Source: Deltaproteobacteria bacterium (GTDB lineage: Bacteria > Desulfobacterota > Desulfobacteria > Desulfobacterales > Desulfatibacillaceae). From it: a stretch of DNA of 64,000 bases. Below are positions 6,502-16,305 of the stretch, one piece after another. A model generated the notes under the pieces. That model ran no database searches. It saw only the letters and a list, made by a program, of their open reading frames with translations, and was not told the origin of the DNA. Location of the stretch: NCBI GenBank assembly GCA_016235345.1, contig JACRLG010000028.1, forward strand, positions 146,791 to 210,790, given 5' to 3'. Numbering within the stretch: position 1 is the stretch's first letter; each line of letters begins with the position of its first letter. The translations under genes were made by a program, and so were the position numbers.

Positions 6502-7976
6502 ATTTTCAGCCATCCCCCTTCGTCGCGCCCCCGGAAGTCATAACCACCAAGAGCCGCTTCCGCAACGCCATAGGCAAGTACCGCATCCGCCGCTCCAACG
6601 CCTGCATCGCCTGCGGCCGCTGTATTGAAGCCTGCCCCCACGGCGTGCATCATATCAGAAACCACAAGCTCGCCCCGCCCGACGACTACCTTTGCGTGGG
6701 TTTCGAGTGCAAAAAATGCGTGGACGAGTGCCCCCAGAAGGCCCTTAGCCTCGACGTCAACCCGCTCATGGAGGTGATCGGCGACAGGCGCTGGACGCCC
6801 GATCTTCTCGTTTCCACCTGGTACATGGCCGAAACCGGCGAGATGCCCAAGGGAGGGGTGGAGACCGAAACCGGCGGCTCCGACGGCGGCTTCGACAAGC
6901 TCCGGTTCGTCTACAAGAACGAGCTTCCTGCGGACTTCAACCCGGCGGATTTCAACACGTCCATAAAGCTCAACCGCAAGGACGACGGCAGGGACGAAGG
7001 CGTAATCGGGCTTCCCATCTACGGCGGCGGCATGAGCTACGGCTCCATCAATCTCATGGCCATCATCGCCCGCGCGCGGGCCTGGAAGGAGTGGAACTCC
7101 TTCACCTGCACCGGAGAGGGCGGATACCCCGAAGAGCTTTTCCCCTACGACGACCATGTCATCACCCAGGTGGCCACCGGGCTTTTCGGCGTGCGGGAGG
7201 AGACCATCCAGCGGGTGCGCATGGTGGAATTCAAATACGCCCAGGGCGCGAAACCCGGCCTTGGCGGGCATCTGTTAGGCGACAAGGTGACCCCAAAGGT
7301 GGCCCGGATGCGGGAGGCGGTGCCGGGCAACCCGCTCTTTTCGCCCTTCCCGTTCCACTCGGTCTATTCGGTGGAAGACCACAAGAAGCACATCGACTGG
7401 ATCAAGGAAATCAACCCCCGCGCCATGGTGTCGGTGAAGGTTTCCACCCCCTCGGACGTGGACATGGTGGCCGTGGGCTCCTACTTCGCAGGCGCGCACA
7501 TCGTGCATCTGGACGGCTCATACGGCGGAACCGGGGCCGCTCCCGACATCGCCAAGAAAAACATCGCCATGCCCATCGAGTACGGCATCATAAAGGTCCA
7601 CAATTTCCTCAAAGACGAGGGAATCCGTGACGCTATAACCGTCATCGCTTCGGGCGGAATCCGCACCCCGGCTGATGTGGCGAAAGCCATAATGCTTGGG
7701 GCCGACGGCGTGGTGATAGGCACAAGCGAGATGGTGGCATTGGAGTGCATCCGCTGCTCCTACTGCGAGTCGGGCCGGGGCTGCGCGCGTGGTATAGCCT
7801 CCACCGACCCTGAGCTTTCCACCATGATAGACGTTGAGTGGGCCACAAAGCGCCTTGTGAACATGCTGGCCGCATGGCGCACGGAGCTTTGCAGGATCAT
7901 GGCCAGAATGGGGATGAAGGATATACGCGAAATGGTGGGACGAACGGACTGTCTGAGGCATTTAGATTATGAATAG
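6498..7976 (+). CDS. gltB2: Glutamate synthase FMN domain with N-terminal ferredoxin (GltB2)
   Basis: A 492-residue archaeal-type glutamate synthase core. The N-terminal clusters are CIACGRCIEACP and CKKCVDECP (residues about 36-80). The FMN/2-oxoglutarate half carries PIYGGGMSYGSI, CTGEGGYPEE, KPGLGGHLLGDKV, MVSVKVSTPSD, HLDGSYGGTGAAP and ASGGIRTPADVAKA. A cysteine loop CIRCSYCESGRGCARG matches the 3Fe-4S ligand region. It should form glutamate from 2-oxoglutarate and ammonia delivered by a glutaminase partner, using reduced clusters instead of a GltD/NADPH subunit. Start overlaps the previous gene; the next gene begins 15 bp later. It is the intact, probably catalytic paralogue of the pair. 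Confidence 0.85.
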   Translation: MNFQPSPFVAPPEVITTKSRFRNAIGKYRIRRSNACIACGRCIEACPHGVHHIRNHKLAPPDDYLCVGFECKKCVDECPQKALSLDVNPLMEVIGDRRWTPDLLVSTWYMAETGEMPKGGVETETGGSDGGFDKLRFVYKNELPADFNPADFNTSIKLNRKDDGRDEGVIGLPIYGGGMSYGSINLMAIIARARAWKEWNSFTCTGEGGYPEELFPYDDHVITQVATGLFGVREETIQRVRMVEFKYAQGAKPGLGGHLLGDKVTPKVARMREAVPGNPLFSPFPFHSVYSVEDHKKHIDWIKEINPRAMVSVKVSTPSDVDMVAVGSYFAGAHIVHLDGSYGGTGAAPDIAKKNIAMPIEYGIIKVHNFLKDEGIRDAITVIASGGIRTPADVAKAIMLGADGVVIGTSEMVALECIRCSYCESGRGCARGIASTDPELSTMIDVEWATKRLVNMLAAWRTELCRIMARMGMKDIREMVGRTDCLRHLDYE

Positions 7977-7991
7977 GGACCGAACCTTATC

Positions 7992-10619
7992 ATGAATACA
8001 CCTTCTTTCGCCGATCTTATAAGCCGCTCCCGGCGACGCCTTTATAATGATGTCATGCCCCCAATGCGCTCCAAGGACGCAGAGGAAGGCGGCTGCGGAG
8101 TCACCGGCTTCGCCTGCTCGGTCCCGGTTGGCGGAAAGCACATATTCGAGCCGAGCCGTCTCATGCACAACCGGGGAAACGGCAAGGGCGGCGGCATAGC
8201 GGCGGCGGGGCTGGTGGCCGAAGACCTTGGGGTCACCCGCGAAATCCTGGACAATTCCTTCCTGGTCCAGGTGGCCTACCTCGATCTTGACGCCCGCAAA
8301 AAGGCCGAGGAGGAGGGGATTTTCCCCTGCTGCGAGGTTCTGGCGGCAAGCCAGATTCCAACCCTGGATGATTACCGGGAAATCCCCGGCCTTGAGGTGC
8401 GCCCTCCCGACGTGTGGCGGTATTTCGTGCGGGTCAAGCCCGACGTGCTCTCCCGTTTCGCGCAGGAAAACGGCCTGGAAAACCAGGACCCGGACAAGGT
8501 TGAAAACGAGTGCCTGTGGCAAAACACCATAAGATTCAACAAGGCGTTCTACGACCCCCACGGCGACAAGCTGGCCTTCATCGTGAGCCAGGGCCGCAAC
8601 ATAATGATTTTGAAGATAGTGGGCTACGCCGAGGAGGTCGCCAAATACTACCGCCTGGACGACGTGCGCGCCCACATCTGGATAGCCCACCAGCGCTACC
8701 CCACCAAGGGCCGGGTGTGGCACCCCGCCGGGGCTCACCCCTTCATGGGGCCTGACATAGCCCTGGTCCACAACGGCGACTTCGCCAATTATCATTCGGT
8801 GTGCGAGTATTTGCGCCAGAAAAACATCCACCCCAACTTCCTTACGGACACGGAAGTCGCGGTTCTGATGTTCGACCAGTTGAGCCGCACCTACGGCTAT
8901 CCGCTTGAGTACGTGATAGAGGCGCTCGCCCCCACCACGGAAATGGACTTCGACCAGCTTCCCGAAGACAAGCAGCGGGTCTACCGCGAACTTGGCCACA
9001 TGCACATCCACGGCTCGCCGGACGGCCCCTGGTTTTTCATCATCGCAAGAAACAACCTTGCAAAAAAGCAGTTCCAGCTTATCGGCATAACCGACACCGC
9101 AATGTTGCGGCCCCAGGTTTTCGCCCTTCACGACGGCGCGGTCCAGGTGGGGCTGGTGTGCTCGGAAAAGCAGGCTCTCGACGCCACCCTTGCAAGCCTT
9201 GCCGCCGAAGACCCAAGGGTCTGCCCGGTTGCGGACAAATACTGGAACGCGCGCGGCGGAAGCCACACAGACGGCGGGGCCTTCATCTTCACGGTGGCGG
9301 ACGACCCGGAAAAGCCCGGCGAAAAAAGGCTCTCCTGCGCCGACAAGTTCGGGGCCGCCGTCCCCCTTCCCCAGGGCCAGGAGGAATGCGACGTAACCGT
9401 CGCTCCCAAGCCGCTGGCCGATTCGGCGGCGGTTTCGGCAAGCCTCGAAGCGCTTGCGAAAACCGGCGACGCGACCGGGATTTTCAGGGCGGTTACGGAA
9501 AAAATCGCCACCGGCACCTTTGACGATCTTCGGGGCACTGCCTCGATTCTGGCCGAGATCGCCAAGAAGGGCGATGCGGAAAAGTCGGCGGTCATCGAGG
9601 CCCTCACGCTTCTGAACGACCGCCGTTACCCCACGGGAAAACTGAAGCGCCGCTCGGTTCTGGACATAATCCACAACACCCTGACCGATGTTTTCGACGC
9701 GGTGGCTCCCATCGGCTCAGAAAGCGAAAGCCGCTTTCGGCTCATCACCCTTCAGACAGTCAATAACCTTGTCGCCCCGCACTGCGCCGACGCTGTGCTT
9801 GTTCTGAACGCGGCGGGTTTCGAGCCGGAGGGCGATGACTGCGACGCGCGCCTGCAGGTGGCGGCCTTTAAACTCGGCTGGCGCAAATTCATCTGCTGCG
9901 GATACCGGGGACAACGCTTCCTTGGCTGCGGCATGGGGCCGAACACCGATGACGTTGAATTCGACGTTTACGATTCCTCCGGCGACTACATGGCAAGCGG
10001 CATAGACGGCATGACCATCAGGGTCCACGGAAACGCACAGGACCAGTTGGGCCAGATCATAAAGCGCGGAAAATTCGTGGTTTTCGGCGACGTGGGCCAG
10101 ACCTTTTTGTACGGGGCCAAGGGCGGCGAAATCTACGTCATGGGCAACGCCGCAGGACGGCCCCTCATCAACGGCGTGGGACGGCCAAGGGTGGTCATCA
10201 ACGGCACGGCGCTTGATTATCTGGCCGAATCCTTCATGGCGGGCGACCCCCACAAGGGGGGAGGCTTCGTTGTGCTGAACGGCGTCACATTCGACAACGA
10301 CGGAAAAGTGGTGCCGCTTTCCAACCCTTATCCGGGCAGCAATCTCTTTTCGCTGGCGTCCGGCGGGGCCATCTACATCCGGGACCCTCACCGCTCGCTG
10401 GTTGACGAGCAGCTTAACGAGGGCGCTTTCATGGAACTCGATAAGGCCGACTGGCGGCTCATCGCTCCTTATCTGGCGGAGAACGAGCGGCTTTTCGGAA
10501 TCGAGGTGGAACGCGACCTTCTTTCCGTGGACGGCGTCGTCAGGGAGCCTGCCCAGGTTTACCGCAAGGTGGTGCCGAAGAAGGTCTACATGTTGGCAAG
10601 AGAGTCTGTGGAAGAGTAG
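7992..10619 (+). CDS. Glutamate synthase GltB1 (glutaminase) + GltB3 (GXGXG) fusion
   Basis: An 875-residue protein. After a 34-residue propeptide comes GGCGVTGF with Cys35, the class II amidotransferase nucleophile exposed by processing as in bacterial GltB. Further glutaminase signatures are HNRGNGKGGG, HQRYPTKGRVWHPAGAHPF and VHNGDFANYHS (residues about 54-290). The C-terminal half (about 560-860) is the GXGXG beta-helix domain with GTALDYL and repeated G-rich turns. Archaea encode these pieces separately and typical bacteria fuse them with the FMN domain. Here parts 1 and 3 are fused while part 2 lies in the preceding two genes. It supplies ammonia to the FMN subunit. No gltD is in the window. 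Confidence 0.85.
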   Translation: MNTPSFADLISRSRRRLYNDVMPPMRSKDAEEGGCGVTGFACSVPVGGKHIFEPSRLMHNRGNGKGGGIAAAGLVAEDLGVTREILDNSFLVQVAYLDLDARKKAEEEGIFPCCEVLAASQIPTLDDYREIPGLEVRPPDVWRYFVRVKPDVLSRFAQENGLENQDPDKVENECLWQNTIRFNKAFYDPHGDKLAFIVSQGRNIMILKIVGYAEEVAKYYRLDDVRAHIWIAHQRYPTKGRVWHPAGAHPFMGPDIALVHNGDFANYHSVCEYLRQKNIHPNFLTDTEVAVLMFDQLSRTYGYPLEYVIEALAPTTEMDFDQLPEDKQRVYRELGHMHIHGSPDGPWFFIIARNNLAKKQFQLIGITDTAMLRPQVFALHDGAVQVGLVCSEKQALDATLASLAAEDPRVCPVADKYWNARGGSHTDGGAFIFTVADDPEKPGEKRLSCADKFGAAVPLPQGQEECDVTVAPKPLADSAAVSASLEALAKTGDATGIFRAVTEKIATGTFDDLRGTASILAEIAKKGDAEKSAVIEALTLLNDRRYPTGKLKRRSVLDIIHNTLTDVFDAVAPIGSESESRFRLITLQTVNNLVAPHCADAVLVLNAAGFEPEGDDCDARLQVAAFKLGWRKFICCGYRGQRFLGCGMGPNTDDVEFDVYDSSGDYMASGIDGMTIRVHGNAQDQLGQIIKRGKFVVFGDVGQTFLYGAKGGEIYVMGNAAGRPLINGVGRPRVVINGTALDYLAESFMAGDPHKGGGFVVLNGVTFDNDGKVVPLSNPYPGSNLFSLASGGAIYIRDPHRSLVDEQLNEGAFMELDKADWRLIAPYLAENERLFGIEVERDLLSVDGVVREPAQVYRKVVPKKVYMLARESVEE

Positions 10620-10666
10620 GCGGTTGCCAAAAACATAAGCTGATGCAAGGGCTTCAAGGAATAAAT

Positions 10667-11230
10667 ATGAACCTCGAAAACGAAGCAGTCGCTTTCGATA
10701 CATCTTACGCGGCAGGCTGCGCCGAAAAAAGCGGCGTGGACATCTTCGCCTGCTACCAGTGCGAAAAATGCACCAACGGCTGCCCGCTTGCCTTCGCCAT
10801 GGACGTTATGCCCCACGCCATTATCCGCATGATGCAGGCGGGGCTTATGGATGAGGTGGAAGATGCCGTGACTCCCTGGGTGTGCGCGTCCTGCGAGACC
10901 TGCGTCACCCGCTGCCCGAACAATATCGACGTGCCGCGCCTGATGGATTTTCTGAAGCAGGAGGCCATCAAAAAGGACATCGAACCAAAGGTTCCAGAAG
11001 TGGCGGCTTTCCATAAAACATTCATGGACAACATCCGGCTTTTCGGGCGGGTCCAGGAAACGGCCCTCATGGGGGCTTATCAACTTAAAGGCATCCGGCA
11101 GGCCGCCGACCTCATTAGCGCCCCGGTCATCGAAAACGTCAAGCTGGGCCTCAAAATGGTGGCCAAGGGCAGGATGTCGCTTATTCCCAAGTTCGCCAAG
11201 GGGAAGAGCCGCATAAAGAAGTTGTTCTAA
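10667..11230 (+). CDS. hdrC: Heterodisulfide reductase subunit C-like
   Basis: A 187-residue HdrC with two [4Fe-4S] motifs, CYQCEKCTNGCP and CASCETCVTRCPNNIDVPRL. The ATG at 10667 has CAAGGA six bases upstream; an in-frame ATG 24 bp earlier lacks a ribosome site. HdrC accepts electrons from HdrA clusters and passes them to HdrB. The C-terminal ~70 residues (FHKTFMDNIRLFGR...KSRIKKLF) are the usual HdrC helical tail. It is followed after 12 bp by hdrB. Confidence 0.9.
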   Translation: MNLENEAVAFDTSYAAGCAEKSGVDIFACYQCEKCTNGCPLAFAMDVMPHAIIRMMQAGLMDEVEDAVTPWVCASCETCVTRCPNNIDVPRLMDFLKQEAIKKDIEPKVPEVAAFHKTFMDNIRLFGRVQETALMGAYQLKGIRQAADLISAPVIENVKLGLKMVAKGRMSLIPKFAKGKSRIKKLF

Positions 11231-11242
11231 GGAGAAATCTTG

Positions 11243-12067
11243 ATGGACTTGACCTATTATCCCGGCTGCTCCCTCGAAGCCACGGCCAGGGATTACGACG
11301 AGAGCATAAGGGCGGTGTGCGAGGCCCTGGGGATACGGCTCCACGAGCTTATAGACTGGACCTGCTGCGGCGCGACTTCCGCGCATGTGACGAGCGACAG
11401 GCTTTCGGTCCTGCTTCCGGCCTCGAACCTTCCGGCGGCGGAAAAGGCGGGCTACGACGTTCTGGCTCCATGCCCACTGTGCTTCAACCGCTTGAAGCGC
11501 GCACAGAAGCCGGTAGGCTCGAACGTTTTGGTGACCGACCTCAACTCGCTCCTTTCGCGGAATGAAGTTCTTGCCTCCATAAAAAGCGCCAAAAAGGCCG
11601 ATCTTTCGGGCATCAAGGCTGTATGCTATTACGGATGCATGGCCAACCGGCCCCCCAAGGCGCTTGAAAGCGGCGACTGCGAAAACCCGGTCGGCATGGA
11701 CAGGGTGGCCGAAGCCTGCGGAGTCACCGTGATCGACTGGTCCTACAAGACCGACTGCTGCGGCGCGAGCTTCGCGGTGTCCCGCCCAGACATCATGACC
11801 ACACTGGTGCGCAAGCTCTACGACAGGGCCCTGGAAGCCGGGGCCGGGTGCATTCTGGTATCATGCCAAATGTGCCAGGCCAACCTCGACATGTACCAGG
11901 ACCGCATGAATAGGGACTTGGGAACGTGCTACGACATTCCCATCATCTACATAAGCGAGATAGCGGGAATGGCCCTGGGCCTTGAAAAGCCGGAAGGATG
12001 GTTCAAGCGGCACCTCACGGACCCGATGAATTTTTTGAGGTCCAAGGGCGTGATCAAAGCTGCATAA
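11243..12067 (+). CDS. hdrB: Heterodisulfide reductase subunit B-like
   Basis: A 274-residue protein with two CCG domains. The first has YYPGCSLEATAR, WTCCGA and CPLC; the second has CYYGCMANRPP, TDCCGASFAVSR and CQMC. In methanogen HdrB these bind the noncubane [4Fe-4S] clusters that reduce CoM-S-S-CoB. In sulfate reducers the substrate is unknown and may be another disulfide or a protein such as DsrC. GGAG precedes the ATG at 11243; a TTG directly before it is not needed. Both cysteine sets are complete, so catalytic competence is plausible. Confidence 0.9.
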   Translation: MDLTYYPGCSLEATARDYDESIRAVCEALGIRLHELIDWTCCGATSAHVTSDRLSVLLPASNLPAAEKAGYDVLAPCPLCFNRLKRAQKPVGSNVLVTDLNSLLSRNEVLASIKSAKKADLSGIKAVCYYGCMANRPPKALESGDCENPVGMDRVAEACGVTVIDWSYKTDCCGASFAVSRPDIMTTLVRKLYDRALEAGAGCILVSCQMCQANLDMYQDRMNRDLGTCYDIPIIYISEIAGMALGLEKPEGWFKRHLTDPMNFLRSKGVIKAA

Positions 12068-12106
12068 GGCGCTTTTGTCTTTTAGTCTGTCAGGACGGCG
12101 GAGCAA

Positions 12107-15100
12107 ATGAGCGAGACGATAAAAAAAGACCCCACGGGCGCGGTAATGGTGGTGGGCGGCGGCATCGCGGGGATACAGGCGAGCCTTGATCTGGCCGATT
12201 CCGGCTACCTTGTATATCTGGTGGAGCGTAAAAGCTCCATCGGCGGGCGCATGAGCCAGCTGGACAAGACCTTTCCCACCAACGACTGCGCCATGTGCAT
12301 GGTCTCGCCCAAGCTCATAGGCGTGGCGGGCCATCCCAACATCCGCATCCTTACGCTTTCGGAGCTTGTGGGCGTTACCGGGACACCCGGTTATTTCACG
12401 GCAACAGTGAAAAAGCATCCCCGTTACGTGGACGAGAGCCGTTGCGTGGGCTGCGGGCTGTGCGCGGAAAAATGCCCCTCAAAGGTTTCCGACCCATACA
12501 ACCAGGGGCTAACGAAGCGCCGCGCCATTCACTTACGGTATCCCCAGGCCGTGCCCCTTGTCTACTCCATTGACGCCGAACACTGCCTTCATCTCACAAA
12601 GGGCAAGTGCGGCAACTGCGAAAAGGTTTGCAAGCAAAACGCCATCAATTTCGACCAGAAGGAAGAAGTGGTCGATATTCCCGTGGGCAGCGTGATCCTG
12701 GCTCCGGGCTTCGATCTTTTCGAGGCTGAAAAGGCAGGAGAGTACGGCTACGGGCGGTATGAAAACGTCATAACCACCATGGAGTTCGAGCGCTGCCTTT
12801 CCGCCACCGGCCCCACGGACGGCCACATCACACGTCCTTCCGACAAGACCGTGCCCAAGAAAATCGCGTGGATACAGTGCGTGGGCTCACGCGAGCGCCT
12901 GCGTGAGGGCCGGGCCTTCTGTTCTTCGGTCTGCTGCATGGCCTCTGCCAAGGAGGCCGTGGTGGCGAAAAGCCATCATCCCGAAATCGAACCCACCATT
13001 TTCTACATGGACCTGCGCGCCCAGGGAAAGGGCTTCGACGCCTACTGCGAGAGGGCCAGGGAAACCAACGGCGTAAAGTACGTGCGGAGCATGATCTCCC
13101 GGGTGGCGCAAAATCCGGTCACCAAGGATTTGATTTTAACGCACCTTGACCCCGCCACCGGAAAGCCCGTGGATGAGAGCTTCAACATGGTGGTGCTGGC
13201 GGTGGGCATGAAGCCTTCGGCTGAGTCGGCGGAACTCGCGTCGCGCCTTGGAATCGAGGTCAACGAGTTCGGTTTCGCCAAGACCAAGCCGGAAGCGCCC
13301 CTCGTGACTTCCAAGGAAGGCGTTTACGTGTGCGGCGCTTTTGCGGGCCCCAAGGACATTCCGGAGACCGTGGCCGAGGCGTCCGGTGCTGCGGTGCGGG
13401 CCATGGAGCCAATAGCGGGGGTGAAGGGCTACGAAATTTCCACTCCGGCAAAGCCCGCCGAACGCTCCCTTTTCGGCAAGAAAACCCGGGTGGGCGTTGT
13501 GGTGTGCTGCTGCGGAACCAACATTGCCGGGGTGGTGGACGTTGAGGCCGCCGCAGCCTACGCCCGGACCCTCCCGGAAGTGGAAGCGGCGGAAGTGATG
13601 CTTTTCGCCTGCTCCACTGATTCCAAGGCCGCCATCAAGGACATGATCGTAAAGAACCAGTTGAACCGAATGGTCGTGGCGTCATGTTCCCCCAAGACCC
13701 ACGAGGAGCTTTTCCGCTCCACCCTGGTGGAGGCTGGCCTCAATCCGTATCTGATAGAGATGGCCAACATAAGGAACCAGTGCTCCTGGGTCCATGCAAA
13801 AGACGGCGCGGCTGCGACTGAAAAGTCGAAAGAGCTTATCCGCATGTCCGTGGGGAGAGTCAAGCAGCTCACCCCCATCGAGGCCAAATCCGTGCCGGTT
13901 GTTCACACGGCGCTGGTGGTGGGAGGCGGATTGAGCGGTATGACTGCGGCCCTAACTCTTGCGGGCCAGGGCTACGTTACCCACCTTGTGGAAAAGGACG
14001 AGGCCCTTGGCGGTCGCTACAAGAACTCCGAGCCACTGGCTGACTGGGACCAGGCAAGGCACGTCGAGGACCTCATCAGCCGGGTGAACGCCCACCAGAA
14101 GGTTCGGGTACATACCGGCTCGGTGGTGGAGAAGTCAACCGGGCAGGTGGGCAACTTCGTAAGCCGGATAAAGACGGCAGACGGAGCGGAAGTGATTGTG
14201 AAGCACGGAGCCGGGGTCATCGCCACGGGAGCGGTGGAGGCGGCCACAACCGAATATCTTTTCGGCAAAAGCGACAGGGTTCTGACCCAGACGGCGCTTT
14301 CCGGACGGATCAAGGCGGGCAGGGCTTCCAAGGGAAAGGGCCTCACCGTCATGATCCAGTGCGTGGGAAGCAGGAACGCGGAGCGCCCCTACTGCTCGCG
14401 CACCTGCTGCACCCAGGCGGTGGTGAACGCCATCAAACTCAAGGAATCAAACCCCGCAGGCGACGTCATTGTCCTTTACCGGGACATAAGAACCTTCGGC
14501 TTCATGGAGCTTTTGTACGAAAAGGCCCGGAAACTGGGAGTGGTGTTCATCCGGCACGAGGCTGAAAATCCGCCCGAGGCATTCATGGAAGGCGGGGCGC
14601 TCAAGGTCCGTTTCACGGAACCGGCATTGGGGCGCAGGATGACGGTGGCCCCGGATCAACTGGTGCTTTCCACGGGCCTTGACCCGAACCCGGCCTCGAA
14701 GCAGATTTCATCAGTTTTCAAGCTGACGGTGGACCCACAGGGATTTTTCCTTGAGGCCCACCCCAAGCTCCGGCCCCTAGATTTCACATCCGACGGACTC
14801 TTCCTCTGCGGCGACGCCCACGGACCCAAGTTCCCGGAAGAATCCATCGCGCAGGCTCTTGGAGCGGCGGGGCGGGCGGTGACCATACTTTCACGCGACG
14901 CCATAACCGTGGGGCCGGTTTCCGAGGTTGACCCGGAGCTTTGTGCGGCCTGCCTCACCTGCGTGCGCACCTGCCCCTATTCCATACCGGCCATCAACGA
15001 AAAGGGCGTCAGCTACATAGACCCGGCCCGTTGCAAGGGCTGCGGCATGTGCGCCGCCGAATGCCCTGTTGGGGCCATCTCGGTGCAGAATTGCAGCACA

Positions 15101-15145
15101 GGGCAGATTGAGGCGAAAATGTCCGCACTTTTCAGAACCCCTTAA
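12107..15145 (+). CDS. hdrA: Double-length HdrA-like flavin/iron-sulfur protein
   Basis: A 1012-residue protein, against about 650 for methanogen HdrA. It contains two FAD-binding units: MVVGGGIAGIQASL near residue 14 and LVVGGGLSGMTAAL near 602. Iron-sulfur motifs are NDCAMC (59-64), CVGCGLCAEKCP (113-124), CGNCEKVC (168-175), twin GSRxxxRxxCSxxCC loops (near 265 and 755), a CCCGTNI region near 470, and a C-terminal ferredoxin with CAACLTCVRTCP and CKGCGMCAAECP. HdrA is the bifurcating flavoprotein of Hdr complexes. The two-flavin layout suggests two electron entry or exit points, plausibly MvhD/MetF on one side and the GltB module on the other. The position that is Sec in methanococcal HdrA is Cys here. 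Confidence 0.9.
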   Translation: MSETIKKDPTGAVMVVGGGIAGIQASLDLADSGYLVYLVERKSSIGGRMSQLDKTFPTNDCAMCMVSPKLIGVAGHPNIRILTLSELVGVTGTPGYFTATVKKHPRYVDESRCVGCGLCAEKCPSKVSDPYNQGLTKRRAIHLRYPQAVPLVYSIDAEHCLHLTKGKCGNCEKVCKQNAINFDQKEEVVDIPVGSVILAPGFDLFEAEKAGEYGYGRYENVITTMEFERCLSATGPTDGHITRPSDKTVPKKIAWIQCVGSRERLREGRAFCSSVCCMASAKEAVVAKSHHPEIEPTIFYMDLRAQGKGFDAYCERARETNGVKYVRSMISRVAQNPVTKDLILTHLDPATGKPVDESFNMVVLAVGMKPSAESAELASRLGIEVNEFGFAKTKPEAPLVTSKEGVYVCGAFAGPKDIPETVAEASGAAVRAMEPIAGVKGYEISTPAKPAERSLFGKKTRVGVVVCCCGTNIAGVVDVEAAAAYARTLPEVEAAEVMLFACSTDSKAAIKDMIVKNQLNRMVVASCSPKTHEELFRSTLVEAGLNPYLIEMANIRNQCSWVHAKDGAAATEKSKELIRMSVGRVKQLTPIEAKSVPVVHTALVVGGGLSGMTAALTLAGQGYVTHLVEKDEALGGRYKNSEPLADWDQARHVEDLISRVNAHQKVRVHTGSVVEKSTGQVGNFVSRIKTADGAEVIVKHGAGVIATGAVEAATTEYLFGKSDRVLTQTALSGRIKAGRASKGKGLTVMIQCVGSRNAERPYCSRTCCTQAVVNAIKLKESNPAGDVIVLYRDIRTFGFMELLYEKARKLGVVFIRHEAENPPEAFMEGGALKVRFTEPALGRRMTVAPDQLVLSTGLDPNPASKQISSVFKLTVDPQGFFLEAHPKLRPLDFTSDGLFLCGDAHGPKFPEESIAQALGAAGRAVTILSRDAITVGPVSEVDPELCAACLTCVRTCPYSIPAINEKGVSYIDPARCKGCGMCAAECPVGAISVQNCSTGQIEAKMSALFRTP

Positions 15146-15168
15146 AAACTCAGGGGAAAGTTTTTATC

Positions 15169-15615
15169 ATGACTGAACAGTTTGAACCGGAAATCGTGGT
15201 CTTCTGCTGCAACTACTGCTCCTACGCGGCGGCGGACCTTGCGGGATCCATAAGAATGGATTACCCGCCCAACATAAAGATAATCCACGTGCCATGTTCG
15301 GGCCGGGTGGACGCCATAACGCTTCTGCACACCCTGGAGGCCGGAGCCGACGGAGTGTACGTAACCGGCTGCATGGAGGGCGACTGCCACTTCACCACCG
15401 GCAATTACAAGGCCAAAAAGCGCGTGGCATACGTGAAAAAGATAATCGCGGATGCCGGGATCGAGCCCGAACGCGTGCAGATGTTCAACATATCGGCCTC
15501 CGACGCGCCGCTTTTCGCCCAGGTGGCCAATGACATGACGGAAATCATCCGCAAGCTGGGGCCAAACCCGCTCAAGGCGGACAAGAAGAATAACCCGGCT
15601 GAAAAAGCCGCCTAG
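15169..15615 (+). CDS. mvhD: MvhD-like [2Fe-2S] protein, cysteine form
   Basis: A 148-residue MvhD with FCCNYCSYAAADLAG, VPCSGRVD and TGCMEGDCHFTTGNYKAKKR. The position that is UGA in the copy at 2094 is a Cys codon here. It lies between hdrA and metV with short gaps (23 and 15 bp), which is the arrangement known in acetogens and sulfate reducers where MetVF, HdrABC and MvhD are encoded together. It should shuttle electrons between HdrA and MetVF. The acidic and lysine-rich tail (KADKKNNPAEKAA) is probably disordered. Confidence 0.9.
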   Translation: MTEQFEPEIVVFCCNYCSYAAADLAGSIRMDYPPNIKIIHVPCSGRVDAITLLHTLEAGADGVYVTGCMEGDCHFTTGNYKAKKRVAYVKKIIADAGIEPERVQMFNISASDAPLFAQVANDMTEIIRKLGPNPLKADKKNNPAEKAA

Positions 15616-15630
15616 GAAGGGAGCCATTTC

Positions 15631-16305
15631 ATGATAGTGGCGGAACACAAGCCCATCAGGGAGCTTCTGGCCCTTGTGGAGGGCTGCGACAAAATACTGA
15701 TGGCGGGCTGCAAGGGCTGCGTTTCGGTCTGTAACGCCGGCGGCCAGAAGGAAGTGGCTATTTTGGCCTCTGCCCTTCGCATCGCGCGGAAAAAAGCGGG
15801 CAGGCCCATCGAGATCACCGAGCTTACCCTTGACCGCCAGTGCGAGCCGGAATTCATCGAGTGGCTGGAGGAGCCCATAAAGAAAAGCGGCGCGCAGGCT
15901 GTGATGTCCCTGGCGTGCAGCATCGGCCCCCAGTACATCGCGGAAGCCTATCCGGGGCTTATGGTGGTTCCCGGCCTCAACACCACCTTCATGGGCGGCA
16001 CCGAAAAGCACGGAATATGGGCCGAGTACTGCTCCTCCTGCGGAAACTGCGGGCTGGTCAATTTCGGCGGCCTCTGCCCCGTCACCCGCTGCGCCAAGGG
16101 CCTTTTGAACGGCCCCTGCGGCGGCTCGGTGGATGGCACCTGCGAGGCCAACCCTGACACGCCCTGCATCTGGGACATGATCTACGAGCGCTTAAAGGGC
16201 CTTGGGCAGCTTGACCGCCTGGAAAAAGCAATCGGCCCCAAGGACTGGTCAACAAGCCTTTCGGGCGGCCCCCGGAAGATCGTGAGGGAGGACCTTACCC
16301 TGTGA
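15631..16305 (+). CDS. metV: Methylenetetrahydrofolate reductase partner subunit MetV
   Basis: A 224-residue protein matching the methylene-THF reductase C-terminal family (MetV). Cysteine-rich stretches are GCKGCVSVCNAGG (26-38) and the C-terminal CSSCGNCGLVNFGGLCPVTRCAKG followed by NGPCGGSVDGTCE, which bind [4Fe-4S] clusters and, in characterised homologues, zinc. MetV lets MetF take or give electrons via iron-sulfur proteins instead of NADH. AAGGGAG lies upstream of the ATG. Its stop overlaps the metF start. Confidence 0.9.
   Translation: MIVAEHKPIRELLALVEGCDKILMAGCKGCVSVCNAGGQKEVAILASALRIARKKAGRPIEITELTLDRQCEPEFIEWLEEPIKKSGAQAVMSLACSIGPQYIAEAYPGLMVVPGLNTTFMGGTEKHGIWAEYCSSCGNCGLVNFGGLCPVTRCAKGLLNGPCGGSVDGTCEANPDTPCIWDMIYERLKGLGQLDRLEKAIGPKDWSTSLSGGPRKIVREDLTL

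Noticed and set aside
7962..9674. 570-residue open frame on the minus strand
   Set aside because: It is a shadow of the GltB1-GltB3 fusion. The plus strand carries the conserved glutaminase motifs.
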